DNA of 64,000 nt from Peptostreptococcus anaerobius VPI 4330 = DSM 2949 (GTDB lineage Bacteria > Bacillota > Clostridia > Peptostreptococcales > Peptostreptococcaceae). A program made the translations under genes and the position numbers. Under the pieces are notes generated by a model that searched no databases, had not been told where the DNA came from, and worked only from the letters and a program-made list of their open reading frames with translations. This document shows, piece by piece, positions 16,806 through 26,665 of the stretch. The stretch lies in NCBI RefSeq assembly GCF_000381525.1, contig NZ_KB906607.1, positions 1-64,000 of the forward strand, written 5' to 3'. Position 1 is the first letter of the stretch. The number at the start of each line of letters is the position of its first letter.

Positions 16806-19181
16806 TTAATTGAAAGTCTTAAAACTCCTAAGTCTTAGGGCATTTGTAACAACGCTAACAGAAGACATACTCATTGCCGCAGCGGCTATCATAGGATTTA
16901 AAAGCGGCCCTCCAAATATATGAGCAATACCTGCTGCAAATGGAATTCCTAAGATATTATATATAAAGGCCCAACCTAAATTTTGCTTAATATTTTTAAT
17001 GGTTTCCCTACTCAACTTTATCGCATTGGCTACATCGCTTGGGTCATTTTTCATAAGGACTATATCGGCTGATTCAATGGCCACATCTGTACCATTACCT
17101 ATAGCTATTCCAACATCCGATACTGCCAGTGCTGGAGCATCATTTATGCCATCACCTACCATTGCAACAAATTCACCGGTCCCTTGTAGCTCTTTTACAA
17201 CATCTGATTTTTCAGAAGGCAATACCTGTGCATACACCTTGTCGATACCAACTTGTGAGGCGATTGCCATAGCTGTATCCCTGTTATCCCCAGTAATCAT
17301 AGCAACTTTTATTCCCATAGAGTGTAAAAGATCTACAGCTCTCTTGCTGGTATCCTTTATCGTATCTGAAACGTATATTACAGCTGCAAGATCATCATTT
17401 ATAGCCAAAAACATAGGTGTCTTTCCTTGCTTGGCTAGTATATTTGAATTTTTTAATATATCTGAATCTATATCAAGACCCTCCATTAGTTTTATGTTGC
17501 CTAGCATGACTCTGTCTCCAGCAATTCTAGCCCTTATACCCATACCAGTTATGCTATCAAAATCTTCTATTTTTTCTATATCGACATTCATAGACTTGGC
17601 TTTGGTCATAATAGCTTCGGCCAAAGGATGTTCTGATTTATTTTCTAGTGATGCTGCTATTCTTATAATGTCACTTTCACCATAGGCCTCGTTTACTATG
17701 CCTATATCAGTAACCACCGGCTGTCCATATGTTATTGTACCGGTTTTGTCAAATGCAACCATACTTATCTTATGGGCAGACTCTAGTGAATCTCCACCCT
17801 TTATAAGCATACCATTCTCTGCCCCCCTACCAGTACCGACCATTATAGCTGTAGGTGTAGCAAGTCCAAGTGCACATGGACAAGCTATTACAAGAACCGA
17901 TATAAATATTGTAAGGGAAAATTCAAATGTCTCTTGTCCAATAAAATACCAGCCTAATCCTGAAATAAGGGCTATCGTCATAACAAATGGCACAAATATT
18001 CCAGACACCTTGTCTGCCAAGCTGGCTATTGGAGCTTTCTTGCCTTGGGCTTCTTCAACGAGTCTTATTATCTGAGAAAGGCTAGTGTCCCTACCTACCC
18101 TCTCTGCCACAAATTTAATATAGCCATTTTTGTTTATACTGGCTCCAACCACCCTATCTCCAATAGACTTTTCTACTGGTATTGACTCTCCTGTCAACAT
18201 TGATTCATCAACCGAGCTCTTGCCTTCGATTACTCTACCGTCTACAGGGATCTTGGCACCCGGTTTTACTATTATTATATCTCCAACTATAACATCTTCC
18301 ATAGCAACTTCTTTTTCTATGCCGTCTACTTCTATTATGGCTGTCTTGGCTTGGAGCTGTATCAGTGACTTGATGGCTTGGTTGGTCTTGTTTTTGGATC
18401 TTGTCTCAAGGTGCTTGCCCAGCATTATAAGGGCTATTATCATTGCGGATGATTCAAAGTACAAGGGCAAATGGTGCCCATTGTCCATGATAGCCATTGT
18501 AAATGAAGGGTCAAGCCACATCTTTATCGTATTATACACGGAAAATAAAAAGGCAGCTGTTGTCGATACCGCCACTAGAGAATCCATATTAGGATTTTTC
18601 TTAAATAGTGATGAGTATCCGTTTGTGTAGAACTTCTTACCCGCAATCATAACAGGTATGACAAGCAATAATTGCAGTATTGAATGATTCATTGGGCTGT
18701 GGTGTGGAGATATTATTTTTGGCAACCTAATACCCATCATAGGCCCCATAGAAATAGTAAACAGGATGGCTGCAAGGGTAATTGCCACTGTAAAATTCAA
18801 CCTACTGGTATTTTCTCCAGCATCATTAAGAGCCTCTTCGTTAGTAACAAGTTTAAAACCTGCCCCTTCTATGGATTTTTTCATATCTTCAAGACTACAC
18901 AGGTCTGGATTATATACTACACACGCCTTTTCTGTAGCTATATTGACGCTTGCACTAGTGATACCTGATGTCTTATTCAAAGATCTTTCAGCAGCCTTAG
19001 AACAAGCAGCACAAGACATCCCCTTTACATAGAAATCTATCTCTCTAGTAGGACTAGTGTCTGTAGAAACTGTATCTTTATTCGTGTATTTACCCAGGCT
19101 TTTGTTTCCATACCTGTCATTTTCTATGACATTATCATTGTTTTTATCTATATATTTATCGCTTTTATTAAATTCTGTCAT
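16806..19181 (-). CDS. copA: Copper-exporting P1B-type ATPase CopA
   Basis: Membrane pump of 791 residues for Cu+ export. Seen in order: a hydrophilic Asn/Asp/Lys-rich N-terminal extension (1-48), one heavy-metal-binding domain with [14 protein letters not shown] (Cys57, Cys60), membrane helices, the TGES actuator loop near 330, the CPC metal site at 434-436 in [12 protein letters not shown], phosphorylated Asp478 in [15 protein letters not shown] and [10 protein letters not shown]. Start ATG has AGGAGGTATACA. No copper regulator or chaperone gene adjoins it, but two ATACCCCTC repeats lie upstream. The unusual extension precedes the single metal-binding domain. Confidence 0.95.
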   Translation of the reverse strand: MTEFNKSDKYIDKNNDNVIENDRYGNKSLGKYTNKDTVSTDTSPTREIDFYVKGMSCAACSKAAERSLNKTSGITSASVNIATEKACVVYNPDLCSLEDMKKSIEGAGFKLVTNEEALNDAGENTSRLNFTVAITLAAILFTISMGPMMGIRLPKIISPHHSPMNHSILQLLLVIPVMIAGKKFYTNGYSSLFKKNPNMDSLVAVSTTAAFLFSVYNTIKMWLDPSFTMAIMDNGHHLPLYFESSAMIIALIMLGKHLETRSKNKTNQAIKSLIQLQAKTAIIEVDGIEKEVAMEDVIVGDIIIVKPGAKIPVDGRVIEGKSSVDESMLTGESIPVEKSIGDRVVGASINKNGYIKFVAERVGRDTSLSQIIRLVEEAQGKKAPIASLADKVSGIFVPFVMTIALISGLGWYFIGQETFEFSLTIFISVLVIACPCALGLATPTAIMVGTGRGAENGMLIKGGDSLESAHKISMVAFDKTGTITYGQPVVTDIGIVNEAYGESDIIRIAASLENKSEHPLAEAIMTKAKSMNVDIEKIEDFDSITGMGIRARIAGDRVMLGNIKLMEGLDIDSDILKNSNILAKQGKTPMFLAINDDLAAVIYVSDTIKDTSKRAVDLLHSMGIKVAMITGDNRDTAMAIASQVGIDKVYAQVLPSEKSDVVKELQGTGEFVAMVGDGINDAPALAVSDVGIAIGNGTDVAIESADIVLMKNDPSDVANAIKLSRETIKNIKQNLGWAFIYNILGIPFAAGIAHIFGGPLLNPMIAAAAMSMSSVSVVTNALRLRSFKTFN

Positions 19182-19516
19182 TGTATACCTCCTATATTTC
19201 CTACAATAAGTATACCCCTCATAGGTATTTTTATCAAGTAGAGAATGATTATTTATTTAAAAATACCCCTCTTATATTTATTCAACTATATACTTAATCG
19301 TCTGCATAAATAAAGACTTAAAAATTTAGGCAAATATCTACTTGAATAGCAATTCAACTAAATTTTAAAACATCTATCCATATAGCTAACAATAGTCTGC
19401 AAACGATTGAAATAATAGAAGAAGTATCTTATAATATAGCTTATAAGAAATTATTTTTTATTTATACTAAATTATCACAGGAGGATAAGCAGGATATTAG
19501 TCTTGCTTGAATTAAA
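19182..19516. other. Intergenic region between copA and a small membrane-protein gene
   Basis: The 335-bp divergent region carries two copies of ATACCCCTC[A/T]TA (about 19212-19223 and 19263-19274) near copA, and a consensus promoter for the plus-strand gene at 19407-19435. The first copy is part of an inverted arrangement ATACC...GGTAT. CsoR-type operators often contain TACCCC-type blocks, so a copper operator is possible but unproven. No gene is seen in it. Confidence 0.5.
19407..19435 (+). promoter_or_regulatory. Consensus sigma-A promoter
   Basis: TTGAAA (19407-19412) and TATAAT (19430-19435) are 17 bases apart, a near-perfect sigma-A promoter. It drives the 67-residue membrane protein and, since no terminator is seen after that gene, perhaps typA too. 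Confidence 0.75.
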
Positions 19517-19720
19517 ATGAGTAAATCAACAAAATATCTGCTATATTTTATAGCTATGTTCTCTGCTTTTTCTGCAGTTGGAACCCTAATATCAAGTATG
19601 ATAGGTGGTCATGATGTCCCATGGAAAATAGTAATAGGTGGACTTGCTTGCGGCTTTATACTTACCTATCTTGTAAGGTCTTATGACAATGACAAGGATG
19701 ATTTTATGCCGAAGAAATAA
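19517..19720 (+). CDS. Small predicted membrane protein, function unknown
   Basis: A 67-residue protein with two hydrophobic segments (about 6-28 and 37-52) separated by GGHDVPWK, and a charged tail (YDNDKDDFMPKK). I do not recognise a family. The ATG lacks a close ribosome site: the only AGGAGG is some 35 bases upstream, so initiation may be weak or the leader folded. The strong promoter at 19407 and the coding-like composition support it as a real gene. It is divergent from copA and upstream of typA. Confidence 0.6.
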   Translation: MSKSTKYLLYFIAMFSAFSAVGTLISSMIGGHDVPWKIVIGGLACGFILTYLVRSYDNDKDDFMPKK

Positions 19721-19814
19721 AATACTTAATTTTTCAAATTATATAAGGGCATTTTACTAGCTTTTACAATTAAAATTAAGAATGACAATTAAATATTTAT
19801 ACGAGATTGTATGT

Positions 19815-19937
19815 ACAAAACGCTCCATTTTTGATATACTTATAAAGTTGACTAATTTTAATAATACAAGACTAAGATCTAGTAATATATACCAGGTTGG
19901 TTTAGTAACATAAATAAAAAGAAGGAGCGTTTTTTGT
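19815..19937 (+). promoter_or_regulatory. typA leader: -10 element and repeat that can pair with the ribosome site
   Basis: An extended -10 (TGATATACT, 19832-19840) lies 95 bases before the GTG start. The segment ACAAAACGCTCC (19815-19826) is complementary to GGAGCGTTTT..GT (19924-19937), which contains the typA ribosome site and GTG start, with two extra T in the latter. A transcript starting upstream, for example from 19407, could therefore hide the ribosome site. From the local promoter the first arm would not be transcribed. The pairing is seen; its use is inferred. Confidence 0.4.
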
Positions 19938-21570
19938 GAGTTTAGAACATAACATTATCAATATTGCGGTTATCGCGCATGTCGATGCCGGAAAATCTAC
20001 CCTAGTAGATGCATTTTTAAATCAGAGTGGTGTCTTTAGAGACAACGAAGTAGTAAAAGACTGTGTCATGGACAGTAATGACCTAGAACAGGAAAGAGGA
20101 ATCACAATATATTCTAAGAACTGTTCAATCAGACATGACAAGTATAAGATAAATATAGTGGATACACCAGGCCATAGTGACTTCTCTTCTGAAGTTGAGC
20201 GTGTACTTAAAACAGTTGATACAGTAATCCTACTTGTAGATGCTACAGAAGGACCAATGCCTCAGACAAGATTTGTTCTTCAGAAGTCTCTAGAACAGGG
20301 CCTAAGACCTATCCTATTTATAAATAAGATAGACAAGAAGGACCAGAGGGCTGAAGAGGTTGTAAACGAGGTATTCGACCTATTTGTAGAGCTAAATGCT
20401 ACAGATGAACAGTGTGACTTCCCTATAGTATATGGTATAGCAAAGCAGGGAATCGCAATCAAGGAACTAGATGAAGAAGGCAAGGATCTATCTCCACTAT
20501 TCGAAACAATAATCAACCATGTTGATGCCTACCCAGACTACGATGAAGAACCACTTCAGGTTCAGATATCTGCCCTAGCCTATGATGACTATATAGGTAG
20601 ACTTGGTATAGGCAGAGTTTTCAAGGGTAAGCTAGATGCATCAGAACCTATATCTATATGTTCTGAAGGCAAGGAAGCTAGAAAAGGAAAGATTTCAAAG
20701 CTATCTGTATACGAAGGTCTAAAGCAGGTACAGACTAATGAGGCTGTATCAGGAGAAATGGTTGTAATAGCTGGTATATCTGATATATCAATCGGAGAAA
20801 CTATATGTGCAGTAGACAAGCCACTTCCAATGGGAGCTATCCTAATTGAAGAGCCTACCCTATCAATGAACTTTATGGTAAATGACTCACCATTCGTTGG
20901 TAGAAGCGGTAAGTTTGTAACTACAAGACATATAAAGGAAAGACTAGAAAAAGAACTAGAAGTAAATGTAGGTCTAAGAGTTGAACCTCTAGAAACTACT
21001 GATGGATACAGGGTCAGCGGCCGTGGAGAACTTCACCTTTCTATCCTAATAGAAAACATGAGACGTGAAGGATACGAACTAGGTGTATCTAAGCCTCAGG
21101 TATTGATGCATAGGGATGAAGAAGGTAACTTGTTAGAGCCAGTTGAAAGAGTAACTGTATCTTGCCCAGAAACATACTCAGGTTCAGTAATTAACGAACT
21201 AAACCTAAGAAAGGGTATGATGGAATCAATGGAGATTCTTGAAGGAGACTATGTTAAGATCCAGTATATAGTTCCTACTAGGGGGCTTCTAGGATACAGA
21301 AGTGAATTTATAAATGTTACAAGAGGTGAAGGTACCCTACTTTCATCATTTGAAAGATTTGAAGAATACAAGGGTGAAATACCTTCAAGATTAAATGGTG
21401 TTCTAATATCTCAGACACCAGGTAAGACAATGGGTTATGCCCTAAATGCCCTATCATCAAGAGGTACACTATTTGTAGACCCAGGTCTAGATGTATACGA
21501 GGGTATGATCATAGGTATGAACTCTAGAAAAGAAGACATGGTAGTAAACCCATGCAGAACAAGAAAATGA
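19936..21570 (+). CDS. typA: Ribosome-associated GTPase TypA/BipA, frameshifted near the 3' end
   Basis: Translational GTPase related to EF-G that helps 50S assembly and stress or cold adaptation. Seen: G1 AHVDAGKST at residues 14-22, [25 protein letters not shown], and NKIDKKDQR, then domains II, III, V and the start of the TypA-specific C-terminal domain. This frame stops after NPCRTRK at residue 544, about 60 residues short of the family. The missing tail follows at once in the -1 frame (next entry). One extra A in the AGAAAATGA tract would restore a normal protein. Start is GTG 19936 behind AAGGAGCG. Confidence 0.92.
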   Translation: MSLEHNIINIAVIAHVDAGKSTLVDAFLNQSGVFRDNEVVKDCVMDSNDLEQERGITIYSKNCSIRHDKYKINIVDTPGHSDFSSEVERVLKTVDTVILLVDATEGPMPQTRFVLQKSLEQGLRPILFINKIDKKDQRAEEVVNEVFDLFVELNATDEQCDFPIVYGIAKQGIAIKELDEEGKDLSPLFETIINHVDAYPDYDEEPLQVQISALAYDDYIGRLGIGRVFKGKLDASEPISICSEGKEARKGKISKLSVYEGLKQVQTNEAVSGEMVVIAGISDISIGETICAVDKPLPMGAILIEEPTLSMNFMVNDSPFVGRSGKFVTTRHIKERLEKELEVNVGLRVEPLETTDGYRVSGRGELHLSILIENMRREGYELGVSKPQVLMHRDEEGNLLEPVERVTVSCPETYSGSVINELNLRKGMMESMEILEGDYVKIQYIVPTRGLLGYRSEFINVTRGEGTLLSSFERFEEYKGEIPSRLNGVLISQTPGKTMGYALNALSSRGTLFVDPGLDVYEGMIIGMNSRKEDMVVNPCRTRK

Positions 21571-21773
21571 GTAACGTCAGAGCATCTGGTTCAGATGATG
21601 CTATCAAGCTCGCTCCACCTAAGATATTTACACTTGAAGAATCACTTGAATTTATAGAAGATGACGAGCTAGTAGAAGTAACACCCGATTCTATCAGACT
21701 TAGAAAGAAAATCCTAAATGAACAGGATAGAGTCAAGTACAATAGATCTCTACAGAACAAGGTTATAGACTAA
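21552..21773 (+). pseudogene. typA: TypA C-terminal tail in the -1 frame
   Basis: The -1 frame continues TypA without loss: [19 protein letters not shown], then [19 protein letters not shown] and SIRLRKK, all conserved family sequence. Reading joins the main frame at the AAAA of AGAAAATGA around 21563-21570. The ATG at 21552 belongs to this frame but has no ribosome site, so a separate protein is unlikely. Explanations are a real one-base deletion, a sequencing error in the short A run, or slippage on A-AAA just before the TGA stop. Confidence 0.88.
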
Positions 21774-21792
21774 TAATTTATAGATTTAAATA

Positions 21793-21820
21793 AGGCTGCC
21801 ATTTTGGCAGCCTATTTTTT
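21793..21820 (+). terminator. Rho-independent terminator of typA
   Basis: AGGCTGCC, loop ATTTT, GGCAGCCT, then ATTTTTT. It stands 20 bases beyond the TypA tail stop and overlaps the 3' end of the converging methyltransferase gene. Confidence 0.9.
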
Positions 21821-22543
21821 CATCTTTATATAGCAAGGTTTACTTGCGTTTTTTTGAGAAATGCAACTTCCTAAACTATCAAGGCCCATATCTCCTATCC
21901 TGTAGATTGATATCTTCTCCCTGAAATTATTAGAAGTAAACTGATCACCGCTAGTATCTATATCCATCATGTGGTTAAATACCGTCTTATCCTCAAGATA
22001 GTCTATAAAATCCATGGATGGATAATACATTATGATATCAATGGGTCTTTTGAATTCCTCATAGGACCCTATAATATTGTTTACTACATTTATAAATATC
22101 ATCTTGTTGAATGGGTTAAAAAAGAAGAACTTGTTTTCAAACCTAGATATTGCATATCTTTCTGCATAGTCATTTACAAAGAATATCTTGGTCTTGTCAG
22201 CATTTTTCTTAGCCTTTAAACCATCAAACAAGTTTGACTTTTTTGTTTGGCAAGCCTTGTATGATTTGTAGTTACTTATTGACTTGTCGTGAAATTCAGT
22301 AACTAGTTCTACACCAGTAACTCCTGCACCTGTAAAACAATTTAAAAAGAAGGCTACCCTACCCTTACCTGACCCAAAATCGACTATGTGGTCTTGGTCT
22401 GATATCTCATAGCTATCCAATAGCTTCTCTAAGACCTCATAGGGCGTTGGTTCATACCTATTGTAGAGTTTGCAGCTATCCATACGGGTCTCTGCCCTCT
22501 TTGTATCTATAGACAAGAATTTTTCATAATAAATCTCTTTCAT
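21812..22543 (-). CDS. Class I SAM-dependent methyltransferase, substrate unknown
   Basis: The 243-residue protein has the SAM-binding motif I VDFGSGKGRVAFFL near residue 55 and the acidic end of strand 2 in GVTGVELVTEF. A later FFFNPFNKM strand-loop resembles the NPPF/DPPY position of small methyltransferases. Nothing identifies the substrate. Start ATG has AGAGGAATT. It is 11 bases after corA and probably co-transcribed with it. Its end overlaps the typA terminator. Confidence 0.8.
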   Translation of the reverse strand: MKEIYYEKFLSIDTKRAETRMDSCKLYNRYEPTPYEVLEKLLDSYEISDQDHIVDFGSGKGRVAFFLNCFTGAGVTGVELVTEFHDKSISNYKSYKACQTKKSNLFDGLKAKKNADKTKIFFVNDYAERYAISRFENKFFFFNPFNKMIFINVVNNIIGSYEEFKRPIDIIMYYPSMDFIDYLEDKTVFNHMMDIDTSGDQFTSNNFREKISIYRIGDMGLDSLGSCISQKNASKPCYIKMKK

Positions 22544-22554
22544 AATAATTCCTC

Positions 22555-23490
22555 TTACAAGAACTTTTTCTTAACTAGATATATAGTTGACACGACACAT
22601 ATAAGGGCTGTAATAACATTTACTATCAAAAATCCAAGTGGATGACTAGAAAAAGGTATACCGCCAACGTTCATACCGAATAGACCGGATATGATAGTTG
22701 GAACTGCCATTATAATAGTGATTATAGTCAAGTTTGTCATAACAGTATTCTGGTTGTTGGATATTATAGCAGAGAAGGCATCCATAATCCTACTAAGGAT
22801 ATCTCCATACATCTTTGACATCTGAAGTGCCTGCTTATTCTCTATAATAACATCTTCTAATAAGTCATTATCTTCTTCATAGTGCTTTATAATATTTTGT
22901 TTCACTATCCTATCTAGGGTAGCTTCATTGGCTGTGAGCGACGTAGAGAAATATACCAAAGACTTCTCCAATTGTAGCAACTGGTTTAGCTCTTTATTTT
23001 TCATTGATGAGTAAATTTCATGCTCTATTGCATTAGTTCTCTTGTTGATCCTTCTTAGGTATAGTAGGTAGTAAGATGCGTTTCTATACAAAATCTGAAG
23101 TATAAACCTTGTTTTCATAAATGTATAAAACTCCTTAACGTGACCTACTATAAAGTCATTGATTATCCTAGACTGCTTGGAGCACACAGTTAAAATACAA
23201 TTCTTAGTAAGAATTATACCTATAGGTATAGTTATATAATTTGATGCCTCTGTATCAGACATATCGAAAGGTATATCTATTATAAGCATTGTATAATTTT
23301 CATCATATTCTATTCTTGAAGACTCTTCATCGTCTAGGGCAGCTGATAGTATGTCTACTTCGATATCAAGTAAGTTTGCCATATCATCTATCTCATTTGA
23401 TGTAGGTTCAGATATGTTAATCCAACACTCAGGTTCAAAATCATTTATTCTTTCTAGTTTTAGATTAACTGTCTTGTAGTATCTTATCAT
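22555..23490 (-). CDS. corA: CorA-family magnesium/cobalt transporter
   Basis: Pentameric divalent-cation channel of 311 residues. Seen: a cytosolic alpha/beta N-domain, long helices (residues 130-245), then two C-terminal membrane helices with the selectivity motif GMN in ISGLFGMNVGGIP, and the basic end LVKKKFL. Start ATG has GGAGGTGATAGT. It lies between a TPR protein gene and a methyltransferase gene in one minus-strand run. Confidence 0.93.
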   Translation of the reverse strand: MIRYYKTVNLKLERINDFEPECWINISEPTSNEIDDMANLLDIEVDILSAALDDEESSRIEYDENYTMLIIDIPFDMSDTEASNYITIPIGIILTKNCILTVCSKQSRIINDFIVGHVKEFYTFMKTRFILQILYRNASYYLLYLRRINKRTNAIEHEIYSSMKNKELNQLLQLEKSLVYFSTSLTANEATLDRIVKQNIIKHYEEDNDLLEDVIIENKQALQMSKMYGDILSRIMDAFSAIISNNQNTVMTNLTIITIIMAVPTIISGLFGMNVGGIPFSSHPLGFLIVNVITALICVVSTIYLVKKKFL

Positions 23491-23513
23491 ACTATCACCT
23501 CCTAACTTGTAAT

Positions 23514-25364
23514 TTATATATCAAGGTCTTCCACTTCACCTTGGTCTACAGCCATCCTAACTTCTTTTGGCTTAATATATTGTGTTATATCCTCTTGTAT
23601 ATCTATAATGTATAGAGGTTCTACATCTTCTTTTAATTCTTCATACATCAATGGGCTGACCTTAAAGTCTGTCATAAGAAGGTGATCATCTATAAAGTTT
23701 AATATTTTTATATCATTAGACAGTTCACTCGTGTTCTCGTAACTAATATTGGAAAGAGCCTTAAACATATCCATAGATTTTCTATAGTAAAAGGCTGCCA
23801 AAAAGTACTCGCATCTCTTATTGCCGTATTCTGTACCCAATTTTAGGTATCTCTCTGCTTTATCGTATTCATATAGTCTGAACAGGAGTTGGGCAAGATT
23901 GTACATGGATTCAGTACATTTTAGGTTAGCTGCTTTCTCATAGTATTCTATGGCCTTTTTAGGGTCTTTAAAAAAGTTGTCGTACATGACTCCCATAGTA
24001 TTTAAAGCATATATATTGTTGAGTTGGGCAGGTCCTTCTAAGTACCTTTTTGCCTCTTCATAGTTTGCCTCAAGGAAGAACAACCTTCCTGCATATAACT
24101 TGGCTATATCATGGCCGTGTTCAGCTGCAATCTGATAGTATCTGATTGCTCCTTTTGGGTTGCCGGTCCTTTCATATATAGTAGCTAGTTTAAAACAAGA
24201 CTCCAAATCACCATTATCTGCTGCTTTTTTATACCAATTAGTCATGTTATCTATGTCATTCTTTTTTTCATAGATATTTGCAAGTTTGATTTGGCATGAT
24301 ATAGAATCAGGTATCATCTTATAGTAGTTAAGGGCAAGATCATATTCTTTTAACGCCCTACACAAGTCACCCATGTTTTCAGCTGAATTATAACAACCAT
24401 CTTTTATAGCTTCCTTATAGTATTTTCCAGCCTCTTTGAAGTTTTTGTCTTCAAAAAGTATTCCAGCTAGGTTGTTTTTTGCCTCTTTGACGCCATCATC
24501 CGCAGCTTGTTTATAGTATATTCTAGCATTGTCTGTATCATTGTTCCTGTTATATAGGTTGGCCAACCTGTATTTTGCAAGGGTAAAGTCCTGTGCAACT
24601 GCCAACTCATAGTAGTGGATAGCATCAGATTCTTTTTTCTTCTTGTCTAATATGTAGGCTAATCTATATTGGGCAATGGCATTTCCTTCCTCAGCAGCTA
24701 TTGTGTACACTTTCTCTGCCTCGTTAAAATTGTCGCCTAGTTCTAATAAAATACCTAAGTTTATACAAGCATTGATATGTTTCTTCTTAGTCAGTCTCTT
24801 GTATAGTTCCATAGCCCTATCATAGTTGCTCCTGTCCATTTCAATGACTGCCATGTTGTATATAGCATCCTCATCAGAAGCCTCAACACCCTTATTGTAC
24901 ATGGTTTCAGACATTTCTTCCTTGTCTAGCTCATGGTTTAGTAATCCTAGGTTGAAATAGGATTTTGAAAATCCTTCGCCTGCCGCCTCAGTAAGTATCT
25001 TCTCAGACATCTCATAGTCTTCAAGAATATAGAAGATCACTCCTAGGTTGTTCTTAGCAGCAAGTATGCCCCTTTGAGATGCCAACTCATACCAATACAG
25101 GGCTGTATCATATATCTCATTGTTATAGTACATATTTCCGAGGTTAAATGCAGCGTAATCTATACCACTATTAAAGGCCAACTTATACCAGTTTTCAGCC
25201 TTTTCTATTTCACCCACACTATCATAGAGTTGACCAAGTATCAACTGAGCCTTGTCATAACCAGCTTCTGCTGCTTCGACAAACTTCTCTACTGCCAACT
25301 CTGATTTACCTATTTTTTCATAAAAATTCCCTTTAAGAAAATCTACTTTCGGGTTTTGCGACAT
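23514..25364 (-). CDS. Tetratricopeptide/Sel1-like repeat protein
   Basis: A 616-residue soluble protein built almost wholly of about 14-15 helix-turn-helix repeats of 34-36 residues, with the recurrent patterns A...LG.LY......A..WY..A and repeated EAA..G. Such solenoids are scaffolds for protein binding. ATG 25364 is chosen because AGAGGTG stands six bases upstream; an earlier in-frame ATG at 25394 includes that site. The acidic C-terminus (PKEVRMAVDQGEVEDLDI) is not repeat. No partner is indicated except the adjoining corA. Confidence 0.85.
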   Translation of the reverse strand: MSQNPKVDFLKGNFYEKIGKSELAVEKFVEAAEAGYDKAQLILGQLYDSVGEIEKAENWYKLAFNSGIDYAAFNLGNMYYNNEIYDTALYWYELASQRGILAAKNNLGVIFYILEDYEMSEKILTEAAGEGFSKSYFNLGLLNHELDKEEMSETMYNKGVEASDEDAIYNMAVIEMDRSNYDRAMELYKRLTKKKHINACINLGILLELGDNFNEAEKVYTIAAEEGNAIAQYRLAYILDKKKKESDAIHYYELAVAQDFTLAKYRLANLYNRNNDTDNARIYYKQAADDGVKEAKNNLAGILFEDKNFKEAGKYYKEAIKDGCYNSAENMGDLCRALKEYDLALNYYKMIPDSISCQIKLANIYEKKNDIDNMTNWYKKAADNGDLESCFKLATIYERTGNPKGAIRYYQIAAEHGHDIAKLYAGRLFFLEANYEEAKRYLEGPAQLNNIYALNTMGVMYDNFFKDPKKAIEYYEKAANLKCTESMYNLAQLLFRLYEYDKAERYLKLGTEYGNKRCEYFLAAFYYRKSMDMFKALSNISYENTSELSNDIKILNFIDDHLLMTDFKVSPLMYEELKEDVEPLYIIDIQEDITQYIKPKEVRMAVDQGEVEDLDI

Positions 25365-25460
25365 GATTTCACCTCTTTGCACATAATAACTCATATTTTA
25401 TTTTACAACAAAGACTGACAAGTGTCAATGAAAGACGCGACCTTGACAGTGATGGATTTT

Positions 25461-25496
25461 AAAAAGTGGTACCCATTTTACAATTGGATACCACTT
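25461..25496 (-). terminator. Terminator after the DUF3810-like gene
   Basis: AAGTGGTA (25464-25471) pairs with TACCACTT (25489-25496). On the minus strand the stem is followed by TTTTT. It lies four bases beyond the stop at 25500. Confidence 0.75.
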
Positions 25497-25499
25497 ATA

Positions 25500-26621
25500 T
25501 TAGTTTTGATATGGAGAAAGCGAATAGTAAGTAGCGAGTATATAAGCAACCTGACTATTCACTGGTTCAACTCTTACGTCACCATTCACCCTTCTAAATG
25601 TATAATTGTATAGGTCCTTAAAGTCCTTACCCATACCATAGCTAGCTTTATAGGCTCTGATTATTTCTATATCCTTTTTTATAGCATGGCTCTGTGAAGA
25701 CATCAATCTATTGTATTCTATCTTATCAGTTACTTTCAACCCCTCTGAAAGTGATTCCAACATAGAAATATAAGCTGAATATCTCAACTTTTGATCAGGA
25801 GAATTGATTAGGGCGAGATATGAATAAAACTCTGCCTCATCCTCTTTTACAACTCCTCTTTGGTATGCCATGTACTTGCCTAATATAAATGGCTGATATA
25901 AAGATGGTAGCTCGTTACTTACACTCACCTCATTTGTCAACATATAGTACCTAGCATCAAGCCCCATGATATTAAATACTGGCGACTTGATAGAGTACTT
26001 AGGTAGGCAGTAATGACCACCTAAGATAGGGAATTGGTCTGATATAATACTGTATCCCTGACTGATCTGAGCTGATATATCCCTTATGTCCCAGCTGGAA
26101 TTATCCGAATCACCAGCATCACTATTGGTATTTAAAAGTTCTTTTGTCTCAACAGCCTTTGACTCTATATACTTGTAAACTTCGACCCTTTTGGCATTGT
26201 CAGCATTTACCTTGACCTCTGTTGAATACTTGTGATTGTATTTTTCTATTAACGATGTCGATAGGTCTGGTATATGATAATTAAGTCCAGCAAGTAAAAC
26301 ATATATGAACATAGATACACATATGACATTTACACTGCCCCAGAACAGCCTATAGATATATGTGATCCATTTTTTGGGTCTTACTATATTCTTGATAAAG
26401 TTTATTATTGCCAATAAAATAAATATGATGATAACTACAGTTACTATATCCCCAACTGGAACAGATATCTTATCAAATATCAGACTTAGTTTTTCTCTAA
26501 AAAATCTGTTTATAACATTTGTATAAATCAATTCGGTTGCCTTGTTATACCTCGATGCCAACCCTATAAAAAACACCGACACTATAAATAGCATAATAGG
26601 TCCGATCTTAAATTTAAACAT
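25500..26621 (-). CDS. DUF3810-like membrane protein with degenerate metalloprotease motif
   Basis: The 373-residue protein has three N-terminal membrane helices (about 8-26, 52-76, 90-112) and a large domain outside. The segment HYCLPKYSIKSPVFNIMGLDARYY, then LPSLYQPFILGKYMAYQRG and EDEAEFYSYLA, follows the layout of DUF3810 proteins, in which I recall an HExxH-type motif followed by QRG..EDEA. Here the metal ligands would be replaced (KYMAY in place of HEMAH), while QRG and EDEA remain. It is therefore expected to be a non-catalytic member. Start ATG has GGGGGTGAGGAA. Confidence 0.65.
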   Translation of the reverse strand: MFKFKIGPIMLFIVSVFFIGLASRYNKATELIYTNVINRFFREKLSLIFDKISVPVGDIVTVVIIIFILLAIINFIKNIVRPKKWITYIYRLFWGSVNVICVSMFIYVLLAGLNYHIPDLSTSLIEKYNHKYSTEVKVNADNAKRVEVYKYIESKAVETKELLNTNSDAGDSDNSSWDIRDISAQISQGYSIISDQFPILGGHYCLPKYSIKSPVFNIMGLDARYYMLTNEVSVSNELPSLYQPFILGKYMAYQRGVVKEDEAEFYSYLALINSPDQKLRYSAYISMLESLSEGLKVTDKIEYNRLMSSQSHAIKKDIEIIRAYKASYGMGKDFKDLYNYTFRRVNGDVRVEPVNSQVAYILATYYSLSPYQN

Positions 26622-26665
26622 TTCCTCACCCCCAGCATGATATATTATAACACAATTTTAATCTG

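Noticed and set aside
18130-18630. 166-codon plus-strand frame opposite copA
   Set aside because: Overlaps the conserved actuator region of CopA antisense and has no gene signals.
25422-25613. 63-codon plus-strand frame at the TPR/DUF3810 junction
   Set aside because: It runs through the terminator hairpin into the 3' end of the minus-strand gene and has no ribosome site.
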